From Lacticaseibacillus mingshuiensis (lineage in GTDB: Bacteria > Bacillota > Bacilli > Lactobacillales > Lactobacillaceae): a stretch of DNA of 64,000 nt. A program made the position numbers and the translations under genes. Where the stretch lies: positions 1 to 64,000 of the forward strand of contig NZ_BOLS01000007.1 of the NCBI RefSeq assembly GCF_016861785.1, given 5' to 3'. The notes beneath the pieces are model-generated. The model had not been told where the DNA came from. It worked only from the letters and a program-made list of their open reading frames with translations, and did no database searches. Within the stretch, counting starts at the first letter, position 1, and every line of letters begins with the position of its first letter. Below are positions 52,087-59,946 of this stretch, piece after piece.

Positions 52087-52711
52087 TGAGATGGCCCTCC
52101 TTCATTTTGACACGCCGGGTCGTAACCGCCTCGATGAACTCGCGGTCGTGGGAGGCGATCACAAACGTGGACCCGAGGTTGCGATAAGTCCGGACCAGGG
52201 CGGCGAGGGTCGTTTTGCTGTCTTCGTCAAGCGCGTTGGTCGGCTCGTCGAGGACAATCAGCGGCTGGTGGCCCATCAGCGCTTGGGCAATGCCAAGTTT
52301 TTCCCGCATCCCCAGTGAAAAGTCTTTGGCTCGAGTCTTGCTTCTGGGATCCAAGCTGAGCTCGCGCAAGACAGTGTTGATCTCCTCATCGGTGACGCCG
52401 GGAATCAGCGTCGCTAACAGCTTGAGATTCTGAAAGGCCGTGAAGTCGTTGATCAGGCTCGGATTTTCGATCAAAATACCAGCCTTCAGTGGATAGGCTT
52501 GGCCGAGGCGAAAAGGGTGGCCGCTGATGGTCAGCGTTCCGGTCGAATCCGTCAGGCCGAGCAGTGCCTTCAGCAACACCGTTTTGCCGGCTCCATTCTC
52601 ACCTTCGATGGTCAAGATCTCCCCTGGCTCGACGGTGAGCGTGATGTCGTCCAATAGCATGCCGCCATGACGCAATTTTCGACTGAGATGTTCTGCGACA
52701 AGTAAACTCAT
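52067..52711 (-). CDS. ABC transporter ATPase of the sigma-linked locus
   Basis: 214 aa cytoplasmic ATPase. Walker A GENGAGKTVLL near 34-44, signature FSLGMREKLG, Walker B LIVLDEPTNALDE and H-loop IASHDREFIE. Minimal length without a C-terminal extension, as in bacteriocin-type exporters and immunity transporters. It overlaps the permease gene upstream by four bases (ATGA) and the exported-protein gene downstream. Works with the membrane proteins encoded at 52708-54861. Confidence 0.92.
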   Translation of the reverse strand: MSLLVAEHLSRKLRHGGMLLDDITLTVEPGEILTIEGENGAGKTVLLKALLGLTDSTGTLTISGHPFRLGQAYPLKAGILIENPSLINDFTAFQNLKLLATLIPGVTDEEINTVLRELSLDPRSKTRAKDFSLGMREKLGIAQALMGHQPLIVLDEPTNALDEDSKTTLAALVRTYRNLGSTFVIASHDREFIEAVTTRRVKMKEGHLIEQQVA

Positions 52712-53397
52712 TTTCTATCACTCCATTTTCCAATCAGTTGCCAAAAGCCGAGGGTATAAGCCCCGCTCAAAATGATCAATACCCCCAGCGTTATGACCAG
52801 CGGCACGGGGCCACGTGGGCAGCGAATCAGCATCGCGAATGGCAGGATAGTCGGCCAGGTGGTGTAGATCGTGATGACCTGCCAGCTGAGCATTGCCAGG
52901 AGGCCGGCGAACCGGTTGCCCCAACTCAGCCAAGTCTCGATCAGCAGCATCACCCACACGACTCCAAATAAGGTCGCGAGATACCAGCCGTCCACAGGCC
53001 TCCCGCCCAGCACAAGGCCGCCTGCAAGCAGAAGCCAGTATGCGCCGGCCCATTCCGCAATGAGCAGGAGGTCTACCAGCGCAAATTGTCGGCGACTGAA
53101 GACGTGGCCCCAGATCTGAATGCCTCGTCGCCGCCATAATTCTGGGATGGTATCCCCGAGTGCAAGCACCGGCAAGAGCAGTAAGACGACCCAGGTGACG
53201 GGAAAAACAATATGCGTGGGCGAGCTTTCCGGTGCATTGCCGCCAAGCAGTATTTTCGCCAGCTCAAAATGGGGATGCTGGTACGACTGCCAGGCCGCCC
53301 CGCCGATCATCAGCCCGGCCAGCCCGATGAAACACGTGAAGCGGCGCCAGTTGGTTGCCCAAAAGAAGCGCGTCTGATGCTCGATCAAGCGCCACAT
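52708..53397 (-). CDS. ABC-2-like membrane protein, third of three
   Basis: 229 aa polytopic membrane protein with about six hydrophobic segments, beginning MWRLIEHQTRFFWATNWRR. ATG at 53397 has GGGAGG upstream and coincides with the stop of the preceding gene; the longer open frame to 53658 is antisense-like and unsupported. It resembles the small permeases of bacteriocin-associated ABC exporters only in general form. It is coupled to the ATPase gene by a 4-base overlap. Confidence 0.8.
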   Translation of the reverse strand: MWRLIEHQTRFFWATNWRRFTCFIGLAGLMIGGAAWQSYQHPHFELAKILLGGNAPESSPTHIVFPVTWVVLLLLPVLALGDTIPELWRRRGIQIWGHVFSRRQFALVDLLLIAEWAGAYWLLLAGGLVLGGRPVDGWYLATLFGVVWVMLLIETWLSWGNRFAGLLAMLSWQVITIYTTWPTILPFAMLIRCPRGPVPLVITLGVLIILSGAYTLGFWQLIGKWSDRK

Positions 53398-54071
53398 CAC
53401 AGCGCCTCCCTTGCAGTGGCCCAGCGCAAGGCCGTGACTGAAAATCCGGTGAGTCCGATCAAAATGAGCTGATCGCCCGCTGCACGCATCGGGGTCAACA
53501 CGGTGGCAAACGCAAAGATCAGCGCGGGGACGCCAGCGACCGTCAGTGCAAATAGGCCTGCTACGGCCAGCCAGGTTATGAGAAATGCGGCGATCCGCGA
53601 GTGCAGCGTGGCGACGAGCAATTCCGCGCAGCTGCTCACGAGGAGTTGGGTCAGCCAAAGCGTCAATACCGTGCGGCCGGCCAAGCCCAGATTGAGGACG
53701 CGACTACTGTGTGTCCAAAGCAGGCCGCTGAGGACAAACAAGCTCCACCAAATGAGTAATGCTGTCTGGGTCACCAAGAGGCGAAGGACGCGCTGCCCCC
53801 AAAGGACCGCGCGCGTGCCACATGCGGCCGCGTCGAGCTCCCGAATTTGGTCGGTCGTCAATGTCGCCAAAAGACACAATGGAAAATAGACGACCAGAAA
53901 CTGGAATCGATCAAACACCGTATTTTGCAGAGCATATGCGGAGAGGCTTGCATGAAGGCCGTGGCAGGCGAGACTGGCGCTGAGGGCCGCCGCGAGCACG
54001 AGCCAAAGTTGCCAGCGCTGGTGCCACAAAAACCAGCGCCAAGTCTGTTCAACGATTGCTTTCGTAAGCAC
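53397..54071 (-). CDS. ABC-2-like membrane protein, second of three
   Basis: 224 aa, about six hydrophobic segments, basic WRWFLWHQRWQLW start, no enzymatic motif. The start is GTG at 54071 with GGAGGG seven bases upstream; it overlaps the preceding gene by 23 bases and touches the next one. Similar in size and hydropathy to the protein at 52708, so the two may form a heterodimeric channel with the ATPase. Family not recognised. Confidence 0.78.
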   Translation of the reverse strand: MLTKAIVEQTWRWFLWHQRWQLWLVLAAALSASLACHGLHASLSAYALQNTVFDRFQFLVVYFPLCLLATLTTDQIRELDAAACGTRAVLWGQRVLRLLVTQTALLIWWSLFVLSGLLWTHSSRVLNLGLAGRTVLTLWLTQLLVSSCAELLVATLHSRIAAFLITWLAVAGLFALTVAGVPALIFAFATVLTPMRAAGDQLILIGLTGFSVTALRWATAREAL

Positions 54072-54861
54072 GCACGCGCCCTCCGATCATGGTCAGAGCG
54101 GCGATCGCGAGCGCCACGATCGCGGTCACGCTGGCGACGACCGAGCCGCTCAGCGTCGCCCCGGCACTTTCCCGCATGAAATCTGATGGCACAAAGCTTG
54201 CATGGGCGGGCAGGGGCAGCAAGAGGTTCGCCGCCATCAAGCCGATCTGCAAAAGCAGTCCCGCCGCCACCGTCAGGAATCGATTTTTTAAAAACCAGGC
54301 CATTGCCGTGGCGAAACTGGCGAATAGCCCACTCCAGGTTGCCGCCAGCAGGATCGAGGCCAGCGCGTGCCACAGAGGATGCGTGTAGTAGAGCCCAACC
54401 CACAAGGTATCTTGCGACATGACGGCAATGTTGAGATTGAGAAAGAAGTCGGGCTTCAAATTCGGCAAAAGCAGAAAGAAGCCAAAGAAGTTGATCAGCA
54501 GGGTGCCGCCCACCAGCGCCGCGCCCAATACGAAGCTGGTCACCAGATAGCCCCAGGCGACTCGCATCCCCCCGCGCCGCAAGATCAGTTGCTGGGTGAA
54601 GCGCGTCTGCCGGTCCTTGGCGATCAGTGTTGCCCCGGGAATGGCGGCGAGCAGCGGCACTAGCAGGAAAAATAGAATGGGGATAAAGCTGAATTGGTCC
54701 ATCGACAGCCACATCGTGTAAGGCGAGTCGTGAAAAACACTACTGCGCTTGGCAATTTGCAGGGCCGATTGCCCAAATTGAATGAGACTGATCAGCATCA
54801 ACAACGAAAAACTGAGCAGAACTGGCCGCCGCTCGATACGGCGGAAAAACAGATGCGACAT
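54049..54861 (-). CDS. ABC-2-like membrane protein, first of three
   Basis: 270 aa with six to seven hydrophobic segments and a soluble extracytoplasmic loop after the first. The MSHLFFRRIERRPVLLSFSLL start and the GATLIAKDRQTRFTQQLILR stretch match the general form of ABC-2 permeases. GAAAGGAG precedes the ATG at 54861; the longer frame to 54948 overlaps the upstream secreted-protein gene and is not preferred. It is only 62 bases downstream of that gene, with no terminator between, so they are likely one transcript. Confidence 0.8.
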   Translation of the reverse strand: MSHLFFRRIERRPVLLSFSLLMLISLIQFGQSALQIAKRSSVFHDSPYTMWLSMDQFSFIPILFFLLVPLLAAIPGATLIAKDRQTRFTQQLILRRGGMRVAWGYLVTSFVLGAALVGGTLLINFFGFFLLLPNLKPDFFLNLNIAVMSQDTLWVGLYYTHPLWHALASILLAATWSGLFASFATAMAWFLKNRFLTVAAGLLLQIGLMAANLLLPLPAHASFVPSDFMRESAGATLSGSVVASVTAIVALAIAALTMIGGRVRAYESNR

Positions 54862-54923
54862 GGGGAGGCTCCTTTCGATAAACTCAAGACCAGTTCTCTT
54901 GTGAGCTGTATACGAAGACAGAC

Positions 54924-55325
54924 TCAGCGAACACTGTCCGGACTCCAAACGCCTTTTGCATAGCCGTTATTCCAACTTCTTGAATTAATTCGGACGCTGA
55001 CGCCTTTGCCATAGTTTTCAACCGCATTATTCCATAGAAAAGTCGCGTCGCCTTGGTAGCTTTTATAACTATGACCGTCTGAGACATCTCGTCCGTCATA
55101 CAACGCTGCCCAAATGGTGTGATAGCCAATATCTGTAGAAGTAGTCCTGTTGTAATAAGCGGTCTTGTTTGTTTTCTCTCTTGCTGGGGTGTAATCATTT
55201 GGACTCCAGATTCGATACTGGTTGGACCAACTGGAATCTTGATGGTTATCTGCCTGGACGACGTGTACTCCAGCCAGCACGATTGAAGCTGAGGCGAGCA
55301 GTCCGAGTATAATTGTCTTTTTCAT
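54924..55325 (-). CDS. Secreted DUF2712-like protein, bacteriocin-sized
   Basis: 133 aa with a classic signal peptide (MKKTIILGLLASAS..., cleavage near VVQA|DN), leaving about 107 residues. The mature part is Trp/Tyr/Asn/Ser-rich with no cysteine: WSPNDYTPA near the start and GVWSPDS at the end, with IWAALYDGRDVSDGHSY in between. The pattern resembles the DUF2712 family of secreted Bacilli proteins and, more remotely, lactococcin-972-like bacteriocins. GGAGGAATC precedes the ATG. It sits between the anti-sigma-like gene and the ABC genes, suggesting that it is the exported product or the ligand of the system. Function inferred. Confidence 0.6.
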   Translation of the reverse strand: MKKTIILGLLASASIVLAGVHVVQADNHQDSSWSNQYRIWSPNDYTPAREKTNKTAYYNRTTSTDIGYHTIWAALYDGRDVSDGHSYKSYQGDATFLWNNAVENYGKGVSVRINSRSWNNGYAKGVWSPDSVR

Positions 55326-55354
55326 TATTTGATTCCTCCATTTTATTTAGTTCG

Positions 55355-55369
55355 GTCAGACAATCTGAC
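55355..55369. promoter_or_regulatory. Perfect inverted repeat before the secreted-protein gene
   Basis: GTCAGA-CAA-TCTGAC, 30 bases upstream of the ATG at 55325 (minus strand) and just past the stop of the anti-sigma-like gene. It could be an operator or a small hairpin; there is no T-run. Confidence 0.35.
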
Positions 55370-55378
55370 TATATTGAG

Positions 55379-56464
55379 TTAGGGCAGTAGCTGTGAAACC
55401 GGCAAACTGAACGTTCCGAGAATCTCTGGATGTGTGCTTCCACTCGGCAACTCCAACCTGAACAAAACGGTCGCATCGGCTGGCAAGTCACGCAGCGGCA
55501 ACGCTTTGTCGCTGCCATCTTTTTGGTACTGTGTGGCAAACACGGACTGAAAATTGACGGTGTGCGTCGCCCCCCGGCTTGTGTCGCCGATTCGCAGGCC
55601 GCTGGTGCCCAACAACAACTGGCCCAGCGTTTTGCCGCGCCGCTGAACTGTCGCCTCTGAGATCCAGGCGGCTTGGCGGAGCGCCTTGGCGCGGCTGTTT
55701 GTCTGCGCGAAGGTCGTGTGGTAATGCAACACAAAGGATTGGGCGCCGGCATCCACCGCGTCCACGCCGCCTGTGACGCCGGCCTTAGTCGCTGTTAGGG
55801 CGAGTGGCCGGTGAGTGGCGGTTGGCGCGGCGATGTGCAGGGCCGGAAGCCTCACATTTTTCGCTTGACCATTGAACCGGTCGATACGAATGCGAATCGT
55901 GTCGCTCGGCATCTCGGCCGTCGGGGTGTAAAAAGCCAAGAACTGACGGTAATGGCCCAGCGCGATCTGGCCATAATTCTGCGAGACATCGAGAATGCGG
56001 TCAATGCCGTTCATCGTGACGGTGATCGTCTGTTTGCGCAGCGCGGCGGGGTCGAGTTGGCCGCCTTGATAATCGATCACCAGCGCGCGCATCCCGGGGG
56101 CAGCCATGACCCCGCGAACCGACAGCGTGACAGCCCCGACCAGGGTACGATTTCCCCGGACTGGTTGATACACGCTCAGGTCTGCCATGTCCCCGAAGAC
56201 TTCGTTCATGGTCGGGTCAAAATGGTGCGTCTTTTTCCCTTCCTGATCGAGCAGTTGACGAATGGCAGGCGCGACCCCACCGGCTTGAAGGGTCAGTGGG
56301 TTGATGACCGCTGCGACCAGCACAAGCGCGGCTGCGACCAACACGCCGATGTAGCGGTGCCGCCTTCGTGCATTCGCGCGCGCTTGGCCGCGGCGCAGCG
56401 CCTGGTGGACCAGGTTCGTGGGGACGTCGAGTTGGTCGCTCATTTTTTGCCAGTCAGTATTCAC
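55379..56464 (-). CDS. Membrane anti-sigma-like protein (DUF4179-type)
   Basis: 361 aa. The N-terminal ~35 residues are cytoplasmic and charged (SDQLDVPTNLVHQALRRGQARANARRR), then one membrane segment at ~40-60, then a ~300-residue extracellular beta-rich domain. This is the layout of Bacilli anti-sigma factors encoded beside ECF sigma genes. The start is GTG at 56464 with GGAGG upstream and overlaps the sigma gene by 11 bases. It presumably holds the sigma factor at the membrane until an envelope signal acts on the outer domain. There is a 53-base gap, with no terminator, before the secreted-protein gene. Confidence 0.75.
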   Translation of the reverse strand: MNTDWQKMSDQLDVPTNLVHQALRRGQARANARRRHRYIGVLVAAALVLVAAVINPLTLQAGGVAPAIRQLLDQEGKKTHHFDPTMNEVFGDMADLSVYQPVRGNRTLVGAVTLSVRGVMAAPGMRALVIDYQGGQLDPAALRKQTITVTMNGIDRILDVSQNYGQIALGHYRQFLAFYTPTAEMPSDTIRIRIDRFNGQAKNVRLPALHIAAPTATHRPLALTATKAGVTGGVDAVDAGAQSFVLHYHTTFAQTNSRAKALRQAAWISEATVQRRGKTLGQLLLGTSGLRIGDTSRGATHTVNFQSVFATQYQKDGSDKALPLRDLPADATVLFRLELPSGSTHPEILGTFSLPVSQLLP

Positions 56465-56969
56465 GTTGCATGCCTCCTTTCTCGCGCAACCACTTGCGGC
56501 CGCGATTCAACCGACTTTTCACCGTTCCCGTCGGCACCCGCAACACCGCGGCGATCTCGCTGGCCTCAAGTTCGTTGAAATAAAACAGAATCAGCACGAC
56601 GCGATATTTTGCCGGGACCTTCGTCAGCGCCTGCATGAGATCTTCGTGGAGATCGATCTGCCGGTGTGCATCGGGCATCTGCTCAGGCGCGGGAAGGGGC
56701 GGCAGGGGCCGGCGATAATAATGACGGGAGACGTTGATCAAAATTCTGATCAGCCAAGTGTCAAAATATTGCGGTTGGCGGAGACGGTGAATGCTCAAAA
56801 ACGCCTGCAGGGAGGTATCCTGCACGATATCCAGCGCATCTTGTGCGTTATGGACGCACAGAAAGGCGGTCTTATACAGTTTTTCCTGCCGCGCGTCCAG
56901 CAGTTGCATCAACGCCTCCTGATTCCCGGCCTTGGCCGCCAGAATCAGCGTCCCATCTTCTTCCGTCAC
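56454..56969 (-). CDS. ECF-type RNA polymerase sigma factor
   Basis: 171 aa sigma-70 family factor with only regions 2 and 4. Region 2 is near 20-85 (AQDALDIVQDTSLQAFLSIHRL, with a FDTWLIRILIN 2.4-type stretch); region 4 near 115-165 has LEASEIAAVLRVPTGTVKSRLNRGRKWL as the helix-turn-helix. GTG at 56969 follows GGGGGTGAAAAA; the longer frame to 57026 lacks a site. First gene of the sigma, anti-sigma, secreted protein, ABC run. A GGAACC box with a GAACCTCGC/GCGGGGTTC hairpin lies upstream and may be part of autoregulation. Confidence 0.88.
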   Translation of the reverse strand: MTEEDGTLILAAKAGNQEALMQLLDARQEKLYKTAFLCVHNAQDALDIVQDTSLQAFLSIHRLRQPQYFDTWLIRILINVSRHYYRRPLPPLPAPEQMPDAHRQIDLHEDLMQALTKVPAKYRVVLILFYFNELEASEIAAVLRVPTGTVKSRLNRGRKWLREKGGMQREY

Positions 56970-57406
56970 TTTTTCACCCCCTGACCCCACAACTATTAGT
57001 GCGAACCCCGCCCTGCGAGGTTCCATTTATTTTCGCTTTTTGCGAATTCGCGACAAGGGCCGGGCCTGCTAAAAAAATATGAGGCCCCCCCTTTCACTGG
57101 CATCATCTCACCAAACCAGCACCGCGTCTTTGGACGATCGTGGCAAGCCACCTATATTTGTAAAAGAATTCTTGTGGGCGGCCGGGGTTGGCTTCGGCCG
57201 CGGTGGGTTCGGTATGATTAGGATGACACGCCCGCGATTTGGGCGGGAGCAAGAGAGCGGACTTGTTACAATGGAAGAAACGGGTTGGCCGGCTTTTCAG
57301 CGGCTGGCGAAGCTGGGGAAGTCAACGGCCTGCGTGAAAAGTTCGGGGGCGTCGCGTTGACAGCTATGATATATTTAACTGTGTAAAAGTAAGCGGAGGC
57401 AGACAC
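56970..57406. other. Divergent intergenic region between sigma and OpuC-type operons
   Basis: No convincing gene; a 93-codon frame at 57079-57360 has poor coding character. On the minus side a GGAACC box (near 57020) and a possible TTGTCG-17-AAAATA promoter precede the sigma gene. On the plus side TTGACA at 57357-57362 precedes the transporter gene, but the matching -10 is weak (TGTGTA at 17 bases). Several GC-rich hairpins, such as GCGGCCG/CGGCCGC near 57177-57201, have no T-tract. Confidence 0.4.
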
Positions 57407-58936
57407 GTGAAAGACGTTTGGCAGACATTTTTGGATCAGCGCGGGGCGCTTGTGCAGCAGCTCGGCCAGCATATTGAACTCTCACTGCTCGCGCTGTTGG
57501 TTGCGGTGGTGATCGCCGTACCCCTGGCGATCTGGGCGCAGCCTCACAAGCGCGCGGCGAATTTTCTCCTGCAACTGACGGGGATCCTTCAGACGATTCC
57601 ATCGCTGGCGGTGCTCGGGCTTTTGATTCCGCTGGTGGGCATCGGCAACCCGCCGACCTTGATCGCGCTGGTGATCTACGCACTCCTGCCGATTTTTCAA
57701 AATACCTATGTGGGCTTGGACGAGATCGATCCGGCGTACAAGGAGGCGGCCGAGGCATTTGGCATGTCGCGCTGGCGCAAGCTCGTCAAAGTCGAGCTGC
57801 CGCTTGCGATGCCCGTGATCATCGGCGGCATTCGGACCGCGATGGTGCTGATCATCGGCACCGCCACCCTGGGCGCGTTCATCGGCGCAGGCGGGCTGGG
57901 CACGATGATCATGACCGGCATCAACGCGAACATTCCCGCGATGACCTTCATCGGGGCGCTGGCCGCGGCCTTGTTGGCGCTGGCTTTTTCGGCGGGCCTG
58001 AGTGTTTTGCAAAAATTGCGGTGGCGGCAAGTCCTTCTTGTGCTCGGCGCCGTGGTCGTCGGGTTTGGCGGCTATGGCGTGTACCAGGCGGTGGCGGCGC
58101 CCAAGGATGAGATCGTCATCGCGGGCAAAATGGGCAGCGAGCCCAGCATTTTGATCAACATGTATAAACTGCTGATCCAGCAAGCGGATCCGAGCGTGCA
58201 GGTGACGCTCAAGCCGAATTTTGGCCAGACAAGTTTTCTTTATAGCGCGGTGCAAAACGACAAGATCGACCTCTATCCGGAATTCACCGGGACGGTGGTC
58301 ACCAGCCTCGTCAAGCCGAGCAAGGCGCAAAACGCGGCGATCGCGGCGGGCAGCGATTCCTATCCGATCGCCAAAAGTCTTCTGAATAAAGAGGGGCTGA
58401 CGCTGCTGACGCCGATGAAATACAACAATACTTATGCGGTGGTGGTCACGCAGGCCTTTGCCAAGGCGCACAACATCAAGACGATCTCCGACCTTGCGCG
58501 TGAACGCGGGCTGATCGCAGGCTTTGATGTCGAGTTCAACAATCGCCAAGATGGTTACAAGGGATTACAAAAATTATATGGGCTCTCGCTCAACGTGAAG
58601 ACCATGTCCCCGGACCTGCGCTACTCCGTTATTCACAGTGGCAAGATCCAGGTCACGGATGGGTATTCGACCGATTCGCAGATTCGCCAATACAATCTGC
58701 TCGCCCTGCAAGACGACAAGAAGCTGTTCCCGATCTACCAAGGGGCGCCCCTGATGAAGGCCAGTTTTGCGGCGAAGCATCCAGCGCTGGTCAAAGCGTT
58801 GAACAAGCTGGGCGGCCGGATCACGGAGACCCAGATGCAGAAAATGAATTACGAAGTGAACGTGCAGAAGCGCTCGGCGGCCTCGGTCGCGAAGGCATTT
58901 TTGCTGAAGCAGGGCTTGTTGAAGGAGGCCAAGTGA
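57407..58936 (+). CDS. Glycine betaine/carnitine/choline ABC transporter, fused permease and substrate-binding protein
   Basis: 509 aa fusion. Residues ~1-205 are an OpuCB-like permease with six membrane segments and the EAAEAFGMSRWRKLVKVELP ATPase-contact loop; after one further membrane segment (~210-228), residues ~235-509 form an OpuCC-type binding domain displayed outside (IVIAGKMGSEPSIL..., then LYPEFTGTVV). This fused design is common in lactic acid bacteria. The system imports compatible solutes for osmotic protection. GTG start at 57407 with GGAGGC upstream. It overlaps the ATPase gene by one base (TGATG). Confidence 0.92.
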   Translation: MKDVWQTFLDQRGALVQQLGQHIELSLLALLVAVVIAVPLAIWAQPHKRAANFLLQLTGILQTIPSLAVLGLLIPLVGIGNPPTLIALVIYALLPIFQNTYVGLDEIDPAYKEAAEAFGMSRWRKLVKVELPLAMPVIIGGIRTAMVLIIGTATLGAFIGAGGLGTMIMTGINANIPAMTFIGALAAALLALAFSAGLSVLQKLRWRQVLLVLGAVVVGFGGYGVYQAVAAPKDEIVIAGKMGSEPSILINMYKLLIQQADPSVQVTLKPNFGQTSFLYSAVQNDKIDLYPEFTGTVVTSLVKPSKAQNAAIAAGSDSYPIAKSLLNKEGLTLLTPMKYNNTYAVVVTQAFAKAHNIKTISDLARERGLIAGFDVEFNNRQDGYKGLQKLYGLSLNVKTMSPDLRYSVIHSGKIQVTDGYSTDSQIRQYNLLALQDDKKLFPIYQGAPLMKASFAAKHPALVKALNKLGGRITETQMQKMNYEVNVQKRSAASVAKAFLLKQGLLKEAK

Positions 58937-59946
58937 TGGGTGAGATGATCGAATTTTCCCATGTGACCAAGCAATTTGCCGACAACACCGCGGTGGCGGA
59001 CCTCAACTTGGCCATTCGGGCGGGCGAATTGTTCGTGCTGGTCGGCACCTCTGGCTCGGGCAAAACAACGACACTGAAGATGATCAACCGCCTCGTTGCC
59101 CCGACCAGCGGAACCATCACCTTCGATGGCAAGGCGCTCGGTGACTTCAACCTGCGCCGGCTGCGCTGGGACATCGGCTATGTCCTCCAGCAGATCGCCC
59201 TTTTTCCTACCATGACTGTGGGTCAGAACATTGCCCTGATTCCCGAGATGAAAAAATGGCCGCGGGCAAAAGTCAAACAGGCCGTCGATGAGGGCCTGCG
59301 TTCGGTGGGCCTCGATCCAAAAACCTACCGCGACCGGCTGCCGAGTGAGCTGTCGGGTGGCGAACAGCAGCGCATCGGCATTTTGCGTGCATTGGTCGCA
59401 CGGCCGCCGGTGATCTTGATGGACGAGCCATTTTCCGCGCTGGATCCACTGTCACGCACGCAGCTTCAGGACCTGGTGCTCGAGCTCCACGCGCGGCTGG
59501 GGATGACGATCGTGTTCGTCACCCACGATATGAACGAAGCCATGCGCCTGGGCGATCGCATCGCCGTCATGAAGGAGGGCCATCTCCTGCAAGTCGGGAC
59601 GCCGACGGAAATTGCCGAGGCACCCGCGAATACGTTTGTCGCCGACTTTTTCGCCTCGGCGCAACGCTCCCCGCTCAGCGTGGCCGTCGCGAGCTTGGCG
59701 CCATATGGGACGGCAGTGGCCGAAGCGGGTGAGGGACCTGGCGACAGCGATGCAGCACAGCGGTCCGGCGCGTCCTCAGCAAAGTCAGCGCCTGTCGTTT
59801 CCGGCCAAATGACGCTCAGCGAGTTGTTGCCCGAGCTCGCCGAGTCAAATCACGTGACAGTGAAGGCCCAAGAAGGTAATTTTGAATTGAGCGCAAGTGC
59901 GGTCCTGCGATATCTTGCGGACAACGAGAAGGAGCAATCAAAATGA
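58936..59946 (+). CDS. Glycine betaine/carnitine ABC transporter ATPase (OpuCA-like)
   Basis: 336 aa cytoplasmic ATPase energising the fused permease/binding protein upstream. Walker A GTSGSGKTTTLK near 38-49, signature LSGGEQQR, Walker B VILMDEPFSALDP, H-loop FVTHDMNEAM. The part after ~250 is short and only weakly like the CBS region that senses ionic strength in OpuA/OpuCA, so osmotic gating may be reduced. ATG 58936 is chosen by its 7-base distance from GAAGGAGG. The end overlaps the reductase gene by four bases. Confidence 0.92.
   Translation: MGEMIEFSHVTKQFADNTAVADLNLAIRAGELFVLVGTSGSGKTTTLKMINRLVAPTSGTITFDGKALGDFNLRRLRWDIGYVLQQIALFPTMTVGQNIALIPEMKKWPRAKVKQAVDEGLRSVGLDPKTYRDRLPSELSGGEQQRIGILRALVARPPVILMDEPFSALDPLSRTQLQDLVLELHARLGMTIVFVTHDMNEAMRLGDRIAVMKEGHLLQVGTPTEIAEAPANTFVADFFASAQRSPLSVAVASLAPYGTAVAEAGEGPGDSDAAQRSGASSAKSAPVVSGQMTLSELLPELAESNHVTVKAQEGNFELSASAVLRYLADNEKEQSK

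Noticed and set aside
57079-57360. 93-codon frame before the OpuC-type operon
   Set aside because: It spans GC-rich hairpins and has no clear ribosome site or family resemblance.
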